DNA of 64,000 nt from Isoperla grammatica (GCA_945910005.1 OX246746.1:26993075-27057074), one strand, 5' to 3'; positions 36,561-50,489 are shown, counted from the stretch's first letter. Numbers and translations are program-made. Notes: generated by a model from the sequence alone, not told the origin.

Positions 36561-39500
36561 ATTGAAGTAGCCAACAGCGCTCACGTCCTACGCTGACCCA
36601 GACCATCCGGCCTCACTTAAATAATGGACTTTCACAATTCTAACAAATGTTTAGAGCAACATCTGTCACTTTAATTTCCGTTTCGAAGTTTAAACAAAGC
36701 CTAGATTAAAAAAGCTATGCTAAGATGGATTTAACTGTGTGCGTGTCGAGCTCGTGACAGTTTATACGACACTAAATATTAATCTGTTACGCCCCCTCGA
36801 ATGTTAGTTCTCTTATCTGACGAATAAATTGTGTATAAAATTAATATTAACATTACAGCTCATACATTACGAATAGAGTGGAGGTGTTTCAACAATCGTT
36901 TAGTTTTATTACTGATTCAGGAATAAGTTACTACTAATTTTTTTTACAAGGGCTAAATTATGTGTCAACCATTGTATATATATTTCAGTTATAAAACATT
37001 TCTGTTTATGGAAAAAGATAGACTGTATTAATTAACAAAATGGATTTTTGTTTTTACATTTTAAAACATAAATTTATCTAAAATAAAAACATAATACGTA
37101 TCAAAATTCATCAGGTTGCCTTGAGCTATTGATTATAAATGTACACGCGCACAGTAATTTTATAATGAATTATGTTTTAATAAATTACTAATGCAAACTT
37201 GCGCAAACAATTTAATATTCATACTGTGTAAATGCGAGAGAGGTGTCAATCCATAAATGAAAACCCATGTTTTTTAGTCAAAACACTTTATGTTCTTACT
37301 CCGTAATGGGTGTTCGTATTCATAATATAGAAAATGTGAAATTCAGGGTGGGAACCTGTAAATCGATCCGAGACAGGAAAAGCTCGTTACGTTCCATCAA
37401 CAGTCAACAGGTTAGAATAAAAAACTTTGAGCGCGGGGAAGTTCCTTGATGCAGGATTTACCACACCTCACTGCGATAAGTATTAAGTCAACAACACCCC
37501 TTCACTAATTTATACCGTCTGTTGTATTAACCCGTGGCAGACATATATGCATCTTTTCAAACACGGTTCGTTATTCATACCATTCACGCCCGTCTTGCTA
37601 AATAAAATAATTCCAACATACTCAGTCCAAGTATTTAAGTACAGACAAACACCGTGTCAGTTAGTGGGAAAAATTCATCGCAGATTTCCTTGAGTCAGAT
37701 TTCAACCAAACACCTGATAGATAAAAAAATATTTTCATTATATAAAACACTGATTGAAGAGACGTTTTGTCGGGCCGCTTCAAAACCACATATCCACTAG
37801 TGATATTGTATATAAGAAACTAATTAAGAGGACGAAGGCATTACTCGCTCCGCGCGACTCCAAGCCGTTATCGAAATCAAATGCGAAATCTATCGAATGC
37901 GAAAATCATGAATTTTGTATATGTTTCGCAAGAGAGACCAACGGACGATCCCATGCAGTAACACGAAATTTTGATTTCTGATTTAGAAAAATATTTATAA
38001 TATCACTAAGTTGAAAAAAAATTTAATCGAAAATCGGTATCATCAGAAACATTCATAATTTATTTAGTAATATTACGCAAAAAAAATAAAATGATTATCT
38101 CAAAAACTGCAACATTGGCAATCATCTTTCTGAAGGTCAGGGAGTTAAAGATTGTACCATGTTACTTTACCTATAGTACAGTACACAACAGTTACGATAT
38201 CCATGATGTGGATCTGAAAAAAACGTTTGCCTGTCAGCCGCACTAATTTAAAATAATTTGAAGGTTCCAGAGCGGTTTCAGCGGAGATTGGCCAATACTT
38301 TTTCATTATCGTCGGATCTTCTTTTTTGTTTAAAGGATTAATTTTGAATAATTGAGTACCACTTGGGAAACTTTTCGTCAGAAAAAGACTAATTAATTAA
38401 CGGAGTAAGTGGTTTCGCTGAAGGACTCCCACATTGTTTGATGAGAGAGTTCATTACATTTCGGAATTAATTTACTGGAATTACACTGACGAGCAATGTA
38501 CGCACTCGATCGCACACTGAGCAAAACTGGCGTCCATTTAATTAGAAATTTTGTATTTACGACTATCGACATAATCTGAATTACGATATTGTCCCGAATT
38601 AATAAATATTTGCGATTTTTTTTTAGTATCAAATAGAATTATTTCGTTCAACATTGAAGCTGACTGTGGTAAAATGTTACAGTGGTAGATTGGATTAAAC
38701 TCTCATTTACCTTATATACAGATATTTATAAGAAAGGTAACCGTAGCAAATATTGACAAGGAGAAGTCACGGGGGATAAAAGAAAACACATTATGGTACC
38801 TGTTGAGCTGTATTTTGTAATAGAGTTGCCTTTAGCAGTGAGGCCACATTCACTCACCGACAAAATAAATATCATTAGCTTCGATAAACGCGGTTGAACT
38901 TCAGCGCAGACTAATTTCAAGCCTAGAAGTATAGTATTTATGGTTTGAGATACGAAAGACCAGGCAAATGTGCTAGTTTCACACAACCAGAGACTCACGA
39001 ACTTACCCGAAGATGTGTTGATAACGAAGATATCTATACGACCCCTGATGTATCTATGCTGGCGAGTGTATACCGGTACCTTTACAGGTAATTACATATT
39101 GACCAATTAGTGAAGTTGCATTTGCATAGTTGGGAGTTGCGAGTTGGGGGAGAGATACAATGGCTGTTTGAGCTCTCAATACCAGCATGGTGGGTTCGAA
39201 CTGTCGCCCCCGCTTGTGCTAGCTCTGAGCCCCCCCCCCCCACCCCCCCTTGGAGCTGTACGTTACCCGGGTATCCGCATCACATTCACGGATTGCTGGT
39301 AAAATATACGGTTTAAGTTACGGTTACAGGTCGGGTGCGGGCTTGATGAAAATCGGAATTTTTCACATTTTTCGAAAATGTTCAATATTTATTAATAAGT
39401 CACTGGTTTTCTAAAAATAAAAGTATGATAATGAAATATACAAATATTATTAGGTGATAACATGAACAGCGTTGCTTTCCTATATTATTTACAGCTCACA

Positions 39501-41178
39501 TTTATACACAACATTTTCAGAAAACTAAGAAAGTATGGCGGGTTGCGGGTGCGGGTGTAGCTTTGATCACGCGGGTGGGGATGCGGATACGTTTTTAAAA
39601 TACTGGTTGCGGGGGCGGGTTGAGTTTTAACTTGCGGGCAACATATTTCAGCCCGCGAAGGTCTCTTAGTTATTGTGGCGTATTCTTCCAAGGTGTGTGG
39701 GAGAGGGAGAGGGAGAGAGGGAGGCTTGGGCCCTACTGGGCACTCTTCGACAGCTGGACACGCCGTGCCGAGGTCTATTCGTTTATTTTACGTTGTCCGA
39801 CACATGTCTTCCCCTAGCTTAAACAACCAGACAAAAAACATTCGCCCTGGACTCACTACTACTGTTTAAAAAAACATTTGCCCAATAAACTGAATAAAAA
39901 TAGGTTTTTCAGGTAGAGTAATACTCGTATTGGGATTATTTCAATTGTTTGCTCTGCCTTTGAGCAGGTAGATTGCGTGGGTTATGCCAGGGCTAGAGGA
40001 GTTTCATAATTAATTTGTGTTCACTTTTGCGAAGGCCCGAGAGCACAAACGAATCTCCAAGTTAAATTCTGATCATTAGCGGAGAGTGTGTGAAGCTACC
40101 TAGCCATGCAGCGCAAGTGCGAATATTAGCGGTTTACCTTAGCGGGGTAGCCGCTAGTCGTGAGAGGGTCTAGGCTCCTTCCCTCAAGGATTACTGACTA
40201 CAAGCCGAAGGTAAGGGTTATTTAAGACACCATTAGCACAGGGCTTACTGCGAACTGAACTACAAACTACTATTTTGCGTTACATGTTGTTCCTTCGGTC
40301 ACGCCTTTACTAGCGTAGCCAGTATAGCCCTCGTCCCGTATAGCGTAACCCTCACCCGCAACCCGTATCCCGCCTTATAAAACTTCTTTCACGTTGACAA
40401 GTGTTCAGGATATACTACTAAAAAATGTTTAATTTATCGGTAATATTGGCTGTAGCATCTCCCCTTAAAGACAACAATTGAAAGTTTGTTTCATTCATGG
40501 AAATATTTTTGTCCACTCTGGGCTGTAAAGAAATTCGAGTCAATGTAGATGAACACACATAACGACCATCGGGAGAGAAGTTAATTTACAAAGAATTTCA
40601 GAGAACTTGCTAATGGGAGGAAGAAAGGAAATGGCGGTGTGGCATTTTCATTCCCGGGTTAAAATAAACTATCTCACGGGTAATTAACCATTTCAAGAGG
40701 GTATCGAGCAGGGTAACTTCTTATGAACATATGAAATGCGGCAGAAAAATTAGGAAAATGAGAATGATAATCTTGGTGTAAGCAACAGAGACATAATATG
40801 CAGATAAGCATAAGCTTAAGGTCGTTATTACAAAAGCAACGGCTTTTGGCTTGAAGAAGTATAAATATTGAGACTAGATGTAAATGTGGAAACAGCTTTG
40901 AGGGTTAGGTTGTACCACAGATAATATATTACACTGGTTGTACTGTGCCAACACATCATGAACTATATGAAGTAGAGAAAGGAAATAAAAGGAAGAAATA
41001 AGAACATGACAAGTTGAATCTAACGGAAGCACCATTTCGTTTGACGGATACATTCTGATGTACGAATTGGAATAGAATACAACTGGAGAGAACGTGGAAA
41101 GTAAAAAAAAGTAGATCTGGACCAAGATTGAAATATATGCGACTGAAACCAGGATAAACTGGGGTCAGTTGTATTAGA
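36561..41178. other. No gene seen; scattered GC-rich patches
   Basis: No recognised gene. Contents: a related end of the 4.7-5.0 kb element (38973-39040), a 12-base C run at 39230-39241, and CGGGTGCGGGT-type direct repeats at 39325-39345 and 39538-39640. At 40338-40380 there are CCCGTATAGCGTAACCC-type near-repeats. Confidence 0.5.
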
Positions 41179-41782
41179 TCAGTTGATAAACAAAGACATT
41201 TGCGTCAGTAACAGTTGATACAGTAACTTTTTGATATAAATCAGTAAACACGCGAATGAAGAGTCATTTAAATCAATAGCAATGTCATCCATATTTTGCT
41301 TCCCCATACTTGCAATTCTGGCCTCGCAGTCATCTTGAGGTGTCAGTCTAAAAGATTCAAACTTACAAATCCCTTTGCCAAGAGCAATGTCTTTACTAGC
41401 AATGGCGAGAAAATGTGGTAATTTAGGCATGCCCAGAAAAGGAGATTGGTTTACTATGCATTTCGTCGACTTGGGTATATATCCACCTTTTCATCATATT
41501 AAGTAAGCTCCAGTTGAGAATGATTGGAGAAAGGAATATTACTCTCAACTCTCCTCTGTGTAAACTTAAGTATTCCTGATTGGCTTTTCCATGAATAAAC
41601 TGATTGAGGGTGTCGTATGCTTTGAGGAAAGTTTTTTTGTGTGAAATTACACCGTAGATTAGAGGTTTTGTTGGACAAAGAAAGTACAAAGTTTTGATAG
41701 GGAATATTTCAAACTCTCTGTAAGTTATTGATAAGAAAAGTTGGTCGGCATGCAAAATGTATTCAAAGAACAACCATTCCAC
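41179..41782 (-). pseudogene. Two adjoining coding-like frames, unrecognised
   Basis: On the minus strand a 119-codon frame (41782-41423) is followed, in a different phase with an 8-base overlap, by an 83-codon frame (41430-41179). Both have mixed, protein-like composition without simple repeats (for example YREFEIFPIKTLYFLCPTKP). This could be a decayed coding segment, perhaps from a transposon, or coincidence. I recognise no domain and cannot name a family. The phase change at 41423-41430 would be a frameshift if they were once one protein. Confidence 0.2.
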
Positions 41783-43327
41783 GTTCCCTTGTTATACGTT
41801 AAACGTTACGTTCAGTTGGTGTGGACTGTGGTGACGAGTTAATGGTATGGAACAAAGTTGAGGAAGTTCGAAACTTTCAAATATTTGCCTTACCTTCCAC
41901 GGCAAACTTCTCAACTCTTCTTTAGCAGTGACCGTCACTTCAGTGGTAGCGCATCAAAACGTTTAATACCCGTGTTAAAGTAGGTAGAGTTGTCTCTTCT
42001 TTGATTCATTGTAAAAAGCAATGAGACTATTGATGCATATATTGTCGGATAAATGAATATTAACACATATTTACATAGGCCTAATCATTAATTTTTCACA
42101 ACAAATATCTGTACTCTACAAAACAGCTTTACATTATTAAGGAAGTCAATTGAAGAAATAATAATTAATTGGTTACCCTAATAATTATTGCAATACTTGA
42201 CATTTTTGTTAATATAGTTTTTAATTCTTACGAAAGCACATCATGTTCGTAATTTTTTCAATGTTGTGTAGCGTTCTCAAAATGTAACTAAAGCAAGCCG
42301 CGAAGTCGTTAATTTATTTACAAGCTACAAGCTAGTTCGTTTTGATTTCTGTAAATTGTTCGTATCCAGCCTATTAGTCAGCGGAGATGTTCAGCCAACC
42401 AGCGACCTGGACATGTTCACACGAGTGGTCACTGGTCGTTGTTGAGGTTTGACAACGTTGCAATCAGTTGTATCCACTAACGACAAACCACGCAAAACTA
42501 AACTGGGTTTGGAATAGCGTTTTATGCGGTGTGGACCGGTCATATGCATGTAGATTCTGAAACCAGGAAAGAGCGGTTCATAAATTGGGTTTGGAAAGGG
42601 GGCTGAGGAGGGGGAGGGGGGGGGGATGAAGCGGTAGATTCCATATTCACCTCGTGATGTACTTGTTTTTGTAATTATACGATTACGAGTGTGGTTTTAC
42701 GCGCGTTTCAAAAATATTACCAGAGGGTTTTGAGGTGCAAATATGAATACGTGTATGGGTAATTAATGGTAGCGGCTACTTGAGTATTCCGCTCACCATG
42801 TACGCCTACCTACGCCACAGTTATTTGATGTTTCTCGTATTTCAACGTCATAACTATTTCTTTCAAATTGTTAAATTTAAAAGCACAAAAAAGTCGCAAT
42901 AGTACAATGTATACAGTATAATTGGAAAACTCGACAGTATCCTGGGGAAAATTTGCATAGCTTTTATACAAGAAAACTATTTACGGTGCCAGTGAATTTG
43001 ATTTATATTACAGTAGGATAGAAGCCGTAATGTTTAAAGTTAGATTAAACGAAAAAGCATTAGCGGGTGTTTAAAGTTCACTTTGTAGTTTAGTTTTTTT
43101 TTAAGACGTCAGAAAGTGATACAAATATACCTAAGAAAAATACTTACTACTTAACGATCTCGAAACTTGAAAATGTAATAACTAAATCGAAACTAATATT
43201 TCTAGATTGTCTATGAGTTGTCCATAAGTTGCGCACTAAGTGATATTGTCCTTGACCGTGACATGAAAAGTAGGGTAAATGTATATTCAGGAGCTAACTA
43301 ACCTCTTTGACGGCGATACCTCCTGAG
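41783..43327. other. No gene seen
   Basis: No recognised gene. One copy of the dispersed motif TTTTTTCAATGTTGTGTAGC then GTTCTCAAAATGTAAC is at about 42256-42290. A G-rich patch lies at 42597-42626. Confidence 0.5.
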
Positions 43328-46300
43328 TTTAATCATTGTCTTAGTTTGAAGGGGGTGTCAAAAGTTACAACTTGCTTGAGTTGGGTACACTACAGTGTAC
43401 AATGCAGCGCCATATGCAAGGTCACTAATAATTACATGACATGACACGGTATTGGCGAGGATATGGAGTTTAATCATTGTCTTAGTTTGACGGGTGTGTC
43501 AAAAGTTAACAACTTGCTTGAGTTAAGTACACTACAGTGTACAATGCAGCGCCATATGCAAGGTCACTAATAATTACATGACATGACACGGTATTGGCGA
43601 AGACATGGAGTTTAATCATTGTCTTAGTTTGACGGGTGTGTCAAAAGTTAACAACTTGCTTGAGTTAAGTACACTACAGTGTACAATGCAGCGCCATATG
43701 CAAGGTCACTAATAATTACATGACATGACACGGTATTGGCGAGGATATGGAGTTTAATCATTGTCTTAGTTTGACGGGTGTGTCAAAAGTTAACAACTTG
43801 CTTGAGTTAAGTACACTACAGTGTACAATGCAGCGCTATATGCAAGCAGGGTCACTAATAATTACATGACATGACACGGTATTGGCGAGGACATGGAGTT
43901 TAATCATTGTCTTAGTTTGACGGGTGTGTCAAAAGTTAACAACTTGCTTGAGTTAAGTACACTACAGTGTACAATGCAGCGCCACATGCAAGGTCACTAA
44001 TAATTACATGACATGACATGACACGGTATTGGCGAGGACATGGAGTTTAATCATTGTCTTAGTTTGATGGGTGTGTCAAAACTTAACAACTTGCCTGAGT
44101 TGGGAACACTACAGTGTACAATGCAGCGCCACATGCAAGGTCACTATTAATTACATGACATGACACGGTATTGGCGAGGATATACAGTTTAGTTTGACGG
44201 GAGTGTCAAAAGTTACAACTTGCTTGATTTGGGAACACTACAGTGTACAATGCAGCGCCATATGCAAGGTCACTTATAATTACATGACATGACACGGTAT
44301 TGGCGAGGATATGGAGTTTAATCATTGTCTTAGTTTGACGGGAGTGTCAAAAGTTACAACTTGCTTGAATTGGGTACACTACAGTGTACAATGCAGCGCT
44401 ATATGCAAGCAGGGTCACTAATAATTACATGACATGACACGGTATTGGCGAAGACATGGAGTTTAATCATTGTCTTAGTTTGACGGGAGTGTCAAAAGTT
44501 AACAACTTGCTTGAGTTGGCAACACTACAGTGTACAATGCAGCGCCATATGCAAGGTCACTAATAATTACATGACATGACATGACAGGGTATTGGCCAGG
44601 ACGTGGAGTTTAATCATTGTCTTAGTTTGACGGGTGTGTCAAAAGTTAACAACTTGCTTGAGTTGGGTGCACCCACAGTGTACAATGCAGCGCCATATGC
44701 AAGGTCACTAATAATTACATGACATGACACGGTATTGGCGAGGATATACAGTTTAGTTTGACGGGTGTGTCAAAAGTTAACAACTTGCTTGATTTGGGAA
44801 CACTACAGTGTACAATGCAGCGCCACATGCAAGGTCACTAATAATTACATGACATGACACGGTATTGGCGAGGACATGGAGTTTAATCATTGTCTTAGTT
44901 TGAAGGGTGTGTCAAAAGTTAACAACTTGCTTGAGTAGGGAACACTTCAGTGTACAATGCAGCGCCATATGCAAGGTCACTAATAATTACATGACATGAC
45001 ACGGTATTGGCGAGGACATGGAGTTTAATCATTGTCTTAGTTTGACGAGTGTGTCAAAAGTTACAACTTGCTTGAGTTGGGAACACTTCAGTGTACAATG
45101 CAGCGCCACATGCAAGGTCACTAATAATTACATGACATGACACGGTATTGGCGAGGACATGGAGTTTAATCATTGTCTTAGTTTGACGGGTGTGTCAAAA
45201 GTTAACAACTTGCTTGAGTTAAGTACACTACAGTGTACAATGCAGCGCCACATGCAAGGTCACTAATAATTACATGACATGACATGACACGGTATTGGCG
45301 AGGACATGGAGTTTAATCATTGTCTTAGTTTGATGGGTGTGTCAAAAGTTAACAACTTGCCTGAGTTGGGAACACTACAGTGTACAATGCAGCGCCACAT
45401 GCAAGGTCACTATTAATTACATGACATGACACGGTATTGGCGAGGATATACAGTTTAGTTTGACGGGAGTGTCAAAAGTTACAACTTGCTTGATTTGGGA
45501 ACACTACAGTGTACAATGCAGCGCCATATGCAAGGTCACTTATAATTACATGACATGACACGGTATTGGCGAGGATATGGAGTTTAATCATTGTCTTAGT
45601 TTGACGGGAGTGTCAAAAGTTACAACTTGCTTGAATTGGGTACACTACAGTGTACAATGCAGCGCTATATGCAAGCAGGGTCACTAATAATTACATGACA
45701 TGACACGGTATTGGCGAAGACATGGAGTTTAATCATTGTCTTAGTTTGACGGGAGTGTCAAAAGTTAACAACTTGCTTGAGTTGGCAACACTACAGTGTA
45801 CAATGCAGCGCCATATGCAAGGTCACTAATAATTACATGACATGACATGACAGGGTATTGGCCAGGACGTGGAGTTTAATCATTGTCTTAGTTTGACGGG
45901 TGTGTCAAAAGTTAACAACTTGCTTGATTTGGGAACACTACAGTGTACAATGCAGCGCCACATGCAAGGTCACTAATAATTACATGACATGACACGGTAT
46001 TGGCGAGGACATGGAGTTTAATCATTGTCTTAGTTTGAAGGGTGTGTCAAAAGTTAACAACTTGCTTGAGTAGGGAACACTTCAGTGTACAATGCAGCGC
46101 CATATGCAAGGTCACTAATAATTACATGACATGACACGGTATTGGCGAGGACATGGAGTTTAATCATTGTCTTAGTTTGACGAGTGTGTCAAAAGTTACA
46201 ACTTGCTTGAGTTGGGAACACTTCAGTGTACAATGCAGCGCCACATGCAAGGTCACTAATAATTACATGACATGACACGGTATTGGCGAGGATATACAGT

Positions 46301-48458
46301 TTAGTTTGACGGGTGTGTCAAAAGTTAACAACTTGCTTGAGTTGGGTACACTACAGTGTACAATGCAGCGCCATATGCAAGGTCACTAATAATTACATGA
46401 CATGACACGGTATTGGCGAGGACATGGAGTTTAATCATTGTCTTAGTTTGACGGGTGTGTCAAAAGTTAACAACTTGCTTGAGTTGGGAACACTTCAGTG
46501 TACAATGCAGCGCCACATGCAAGGTCACTAATAATTACATGACATGACACGGTATTGGCGAGGATATACAGTTTAGTTTGACGGGTGTGTCAAAAGTTAA
46601 CAACTTGCTTGAGTTGGGTACACTACAGTGTACAATGCAGCGCCATATGCAAGGTCACTAATAATTACATGACATGACACGGTATTGGCGTGGACATGGA
46701 GTTTAATCATTGTCTTAGTTTGACGGGTGTGTCAAAAGTTAACAACTTGCTTGAGTTGGGAACACTACAGTGTACAATGCAGCGTCATATGCAAGGTCAC
46801 TCATAATTACATGACATGACACGGTATTGGCGAGGACATGGAGTTTAATCATTGTCTTAGTTTGACGGGTGTGTCAAAAGTTAACAACTTGCTTGAGTTG
46901 GGAACACTACAGTGTACAATGCAGCGCCATATGCAAGGTCACTAATAATTACATGACATGACACGGTATTGGCGAGGATATGGAGTTTAATCATTGTCTT
47001 AGTTTGACGGGTGTGTCAAAAGTTAACAACTTGTTTGAGTTGGGTACACTACAGTGTACAATGCAGCGCCATATGCAAGGTCACTAATAATTACATGACA
47101 TGACACGGTATTGGCGAGGACATGGAGTTTAATCATTGTCTTTGTTTGACGGGAGTGTCAAAAGTTAACAACTTGCTTGAGTTAAGTACACTACAGTGTA
47201 CAATTCAGCGCCACATGCAAGGTCACTAATAATTACATGACAGGACACGGTACTGGCGAGGATATACAATTTAGTTTGACGGGTGTGTCAAAAGTTAACA
47301 ACTTGCTTGAGTTAAGTACACTACAGTGTACAATGCAGCGCCATATGCAAGGTCACTAATAATTACATGACATGACACGGTATTGGCGAGGACATGGAGT
47401 TTAATCATTGTCTTAGTTTGATGGGTGTGTCAAAAGTTAACAACTTGCTTGAGTTGGGAACACTACAGTGTACAATGCAGCGCCACATGCAAGGTCACTA
47501 ATAATTACATGACATGACACGGTATTGGCGAGGACATGGAGTTTAATCATTGTCTTAGTTTGATGGGTGTGTCAAAAGTTAACAACTTGCTTGATTTGGG
47601 AACACTACAGTGTACAATGCAGCGCCATATGCAAGGTCACTAATAATTACATGACATGACACGGTATTGGCGAGGATATGGAGTTTAATCATTGTCTTAG
47701 TTTGACGGGTGTGTCAAAAGTTAACAACTTGTTTGAGTTGGGTACACTACAGTGTACAATGCAGCGCCATATGCAAGGTCACTAATAATTACATGACATG
47801 ACACGGTATTGGCGAGGACATGGAGTTTAATCATTGTCTTTGTTTGACGGGAGTGTCAAAAGTTAACAACTTGCTTGAGTTAAGTACACTACAGTGTACA
47901 ATTCAGCGCCACATGCAAGGTCACTAATAATTACATGACAGGACACGGTACTGGCGAGGATATACAATTTAGTTTGACGGGTGTGTCAAAAGTTAACAAC
48001 TTGCTTGAGTTAAGTACACTACAGTGTACAATGCAGCGCCATATGCAAGGTCACTAATAATTACATGACATGACACGGTATTGGCGAGGACATGGAGTTT
48101 AATCATTGTCTTAGTTTGATGGGTGTGTCAAAAGTTAACAACTTGCTTGAGTTGGGAACACTACAGTGTACAATGCAGCGCCACATGCAAGGTCACTAAT
48201 AATTACATGACATGACACGGTATTGGCGAGGACATGGAGTTTAATCATTGTCTTAGTTTGATGGGTGTGTCAAAAGTTAACAACTTGCTTGATTTGGGAA
48301 CACTACAGTGTACAATGCAGCGCCACATGCAAGGCCACTAATAATTACATGACATGACACGGTATTGGCGAGGATATGGAGTTTAATCATTGTCTTAGTT
48401 TGAAGGGTGTGTCAAAAGTTAACAACTTGCTTGATTTGGGAACACTACAGTGTACAAT
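43328..48458. repeat. Satellite array, 142-bp unit, about 36 copies
   Basis: Successive units start GGTATTGGCGAGG at 43448, 43590 and 43732, giving a 142-base period. A recurring variant has lost 12 bases (GATATACAGTTTAGTTTGAC), and another carries an extra ATGAC in the CATGACATGACA segment. Each unit contains GTACACTACAGTGTAC or a near form: a 7-base inverted repeat with a 2-base centre. Higher-order structure is visible: the block at 44141 recurs 1266 bases later at 45407, and the block at 47241 recurs 698 bases later at 47939. The array is cut by an assembly gap on its right side, so its true length is unknown. Confidence 0.97.
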
Positions 48459-48658
48459 NNNNNNNNNNNNNNNNNNNNNNNNNNNNNNNNNNNNNNNNNN
48501 NNNNNNNNNNNNNNNNNNNNNNNNNNNNNNNNNNNNNNNNNNNNNNNNNNNNNNNNNNNNNNNNNNNNNNNNNNNNNNNNNNNNNNNNNNNNNNNNNNNN
48601 NNNNNNNNNNNNNNNNNNNNNNNNNNNNNNNNNNNNNNNNNNNNNNNNNNNNNNNNNN
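48459..48658. other. Assembly gap, exactly 200 N
   Basis: 200 consecutive N directly at the end of the satellite array. A round number suggests a fixed-size scaffolding gap, so the real distance is unknown. The sequence right of it is not satellite. Frames crossing it are meaningless. Confidence 0.98.
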
Positions 48659-49929
48659 AAGGGAAGAAGATCTCAACAATTTCCATCGGCCCCAACTCTC
48701 ATATTCTTACTAGTACTGAACACAGAGGGCTGAAATAGAGCCAAGATTTGAAGGGATTTCATTCTTAGTAAAAGAGTATAGTAAATTAAACTGTAAGTGA
48801 ATGTATTTTTCAAATTAGTGTGGGGGAAGGTATATAACACGGCTGTTTCAATAAACTTGCACAATTTGACATGTTATCACAAGACGTGTTACGGACTTTC
48901 TTGTATACTATTTTTTAGAATTTGATATCTATGAGATATTCCATGATTTTTTTTTTATAAAATGTTTAATAATATCACAATATCACCCTTTAATTTTTAT
49001 TTTTAAATTGCGTTTTAAACAACCGAATATAAATCGTTAAATTCTCCAACATTTGGCGATTACTTGTATGGTTTATCAGCAATAAGGTGAAAGCAAGGAT
49101 TGAATCTTGAGAATATACCCCGAATATATTACAATCATAAGAAAATAATCAGATGTGTCCTACATAAGAAGACATCCTATGATAAACTGTTTCCTGTAAA
49201 ACATCTCTTACCAACACCTCCTCAACCATCTCTTTTATTCTACGTAATATTTACACCAATCTTTAACTCAAAGGAAGTATGTTTTACAAGTTCTACCAAT
49301 TTACCATTCATTCTGAAAAGTTACACCATATTGTTTTGAGCATTAACACTTATGAAAGGGAGAGCAGGCAAGCGCAGCAGGCAAGAGTTGTTCTCTTTTG
49401 ACAGCTTCTTTCATCGACTCGGAGACTCACGGCATATAACACTCGTTAGGGCGCGACACTGCCGATAGGAGCAAACGGTGGCGCTGCCATCGGCGGTCTT
49501 CAAACCAATTTGTTTTTCCATGCAGAGCGCGGACAAGACAAATCCACTCATTATGTTTATCTTTTTAACATGATTGTATGAGGGTATTGTAATGGAGCCA
49601 TATTAAGCAGCGCGATCTTTCTCTTGTGATACCATGACGCATAACGAATAACAGCATTACACCACAATATTTGTTCGAAACATTGTTATTCTACATGTTA
49701 ACGAAACGCCAAACAATCATAACACTATTTTGCTTGTTTTGGATCGCAATGTTATTTACATTAGGTAAGCTCTCTCCCACCCCCACCCCTGCATCCTTCA
49801 ATTCGCCGTGCTGTAAAATACACATTTGATTGTCGATGAGCTTGCTTGGGACAACGCTCAATCATGTAGATTACGCACTTCTTGCGTTGAGGCGTAGTTT
49901 CACTATTATGTGTGAGTTGTAACTTATTG
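48659..49929. other. No gene seen
   Basis: AT-rich DNA with a GC-richer patch at 49430-49510. No gene or repeat recognised. Confidence 0.5.
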
Positions 49930-50000
49930 TGTGGCTCATTGGTCTTGTGAGTTATTCCTGCAGGGTTCGGTTCCTGGTTCGGGCTGCGGTTTTTTAGCTT
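49930..50000 (+). repeat. tRNA-derived SINE head
   Basis: GTGGCTCATTGGTC is an A box with one mismatch, and CAGGGTTCGGTTCCTG is a B box at close spacing. The following body (GGGCTGCGGTTTTTT) is not shared with family A. Confidence 0.5.
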
Positions 50001-50218
50001 AACAAGAATCTATCTATACTTTGCTGGTGTACAATTACATGTAAACGGTGACTTTGAAGCCGTCGTATGTAACAAATCATATAATATATTCTATAAACTA
50101 TAGGAAAACGCTCTGTTTGACGCGTTGATAAGCGAGCGCGTCCATATCTACGAACGTTCTGGCGAAAAGATCTCTAAGCTAATAAAAACAACAATTAACA
50201 ACAGTCAACAATTCAAGA

Positions 50219-50326
50219 ATGCACATTACAAATATTTTTCTAATTTCCATAGCTATTATACTTCCCGATATTGTTGAATGCAGTGCAATGTGGGTTGCTA
50301 AGAATTTTCGTTGTCATTCTGTCTAG
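50219..50326 (+). CDS. Repeat-borne 35-codon ORF, signal-peptide-like (copy 1a)
   Basis: The ORF starts after ATTCAAGA and ends at TAG 50324-50326. Residues 3-16 are strongly hydrophobic (ITNIFLISIAIILP), then D-I-V-E-C at 17-21, followed by a short tail with C21 and C32; position 25 is W here and C in the other copies. It looks like a secretion signal with a very short cysteine-containing remainder, possibly the first exon of a small secreted peptide, or a chance frame. No function is recognised. It is shorter than the usual ORF cut-off in its own frame. Confidence 0.2.
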   Translation: MHITNIFLISIAIILPDIVECSAMWVAKNFRCHSV

Positions 50327-50381
50327 TGTTTTCGCCGCGGTCCGCCACCGCCACAAAACAACAATTAACAACAATTCAAGA

Positions 50382-50489
50382 ATGCGCATAACAAATATTT
50401 TTCTAATTTCCATAGCTATTATACTTCCCGATATTGTTGAATGCAGTGCAATGTGCGTTGCTAAGAATTTTCGTTGTCATTCTGTCTAG
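50382..50489 (+). CDS. Repeat-borne 35-codon ORF, signal-peptide-like (copy 1b)
   Basis: The tandem copy of the previous ORF, 163 bases downstream. It has the same length, same hydrophobic segment and same stop, with R for H at position 2 and C for W at position 25. Cysteines sit at 21, 25 and 32. A longer frame starting at 50271 reads into it, but the ATG at 50382 is the one shared by all three copies and has the same upstream AATTCAAGA. Confidence 0.2.
   Translation: MRITNIFLISIAIILPDIVECSAMCVAKNFRCHSV

Noticed and set aside
43328..48458. CRISPR-like array
   Set aside because: Units are tandem with no unique spacers, and the DNA is eukaryotic in character; it is a satellite.
48376..48738. 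Frames of 86-120 codons across the gap
   Set aside because: They exist only because N bases contain no stop codons.
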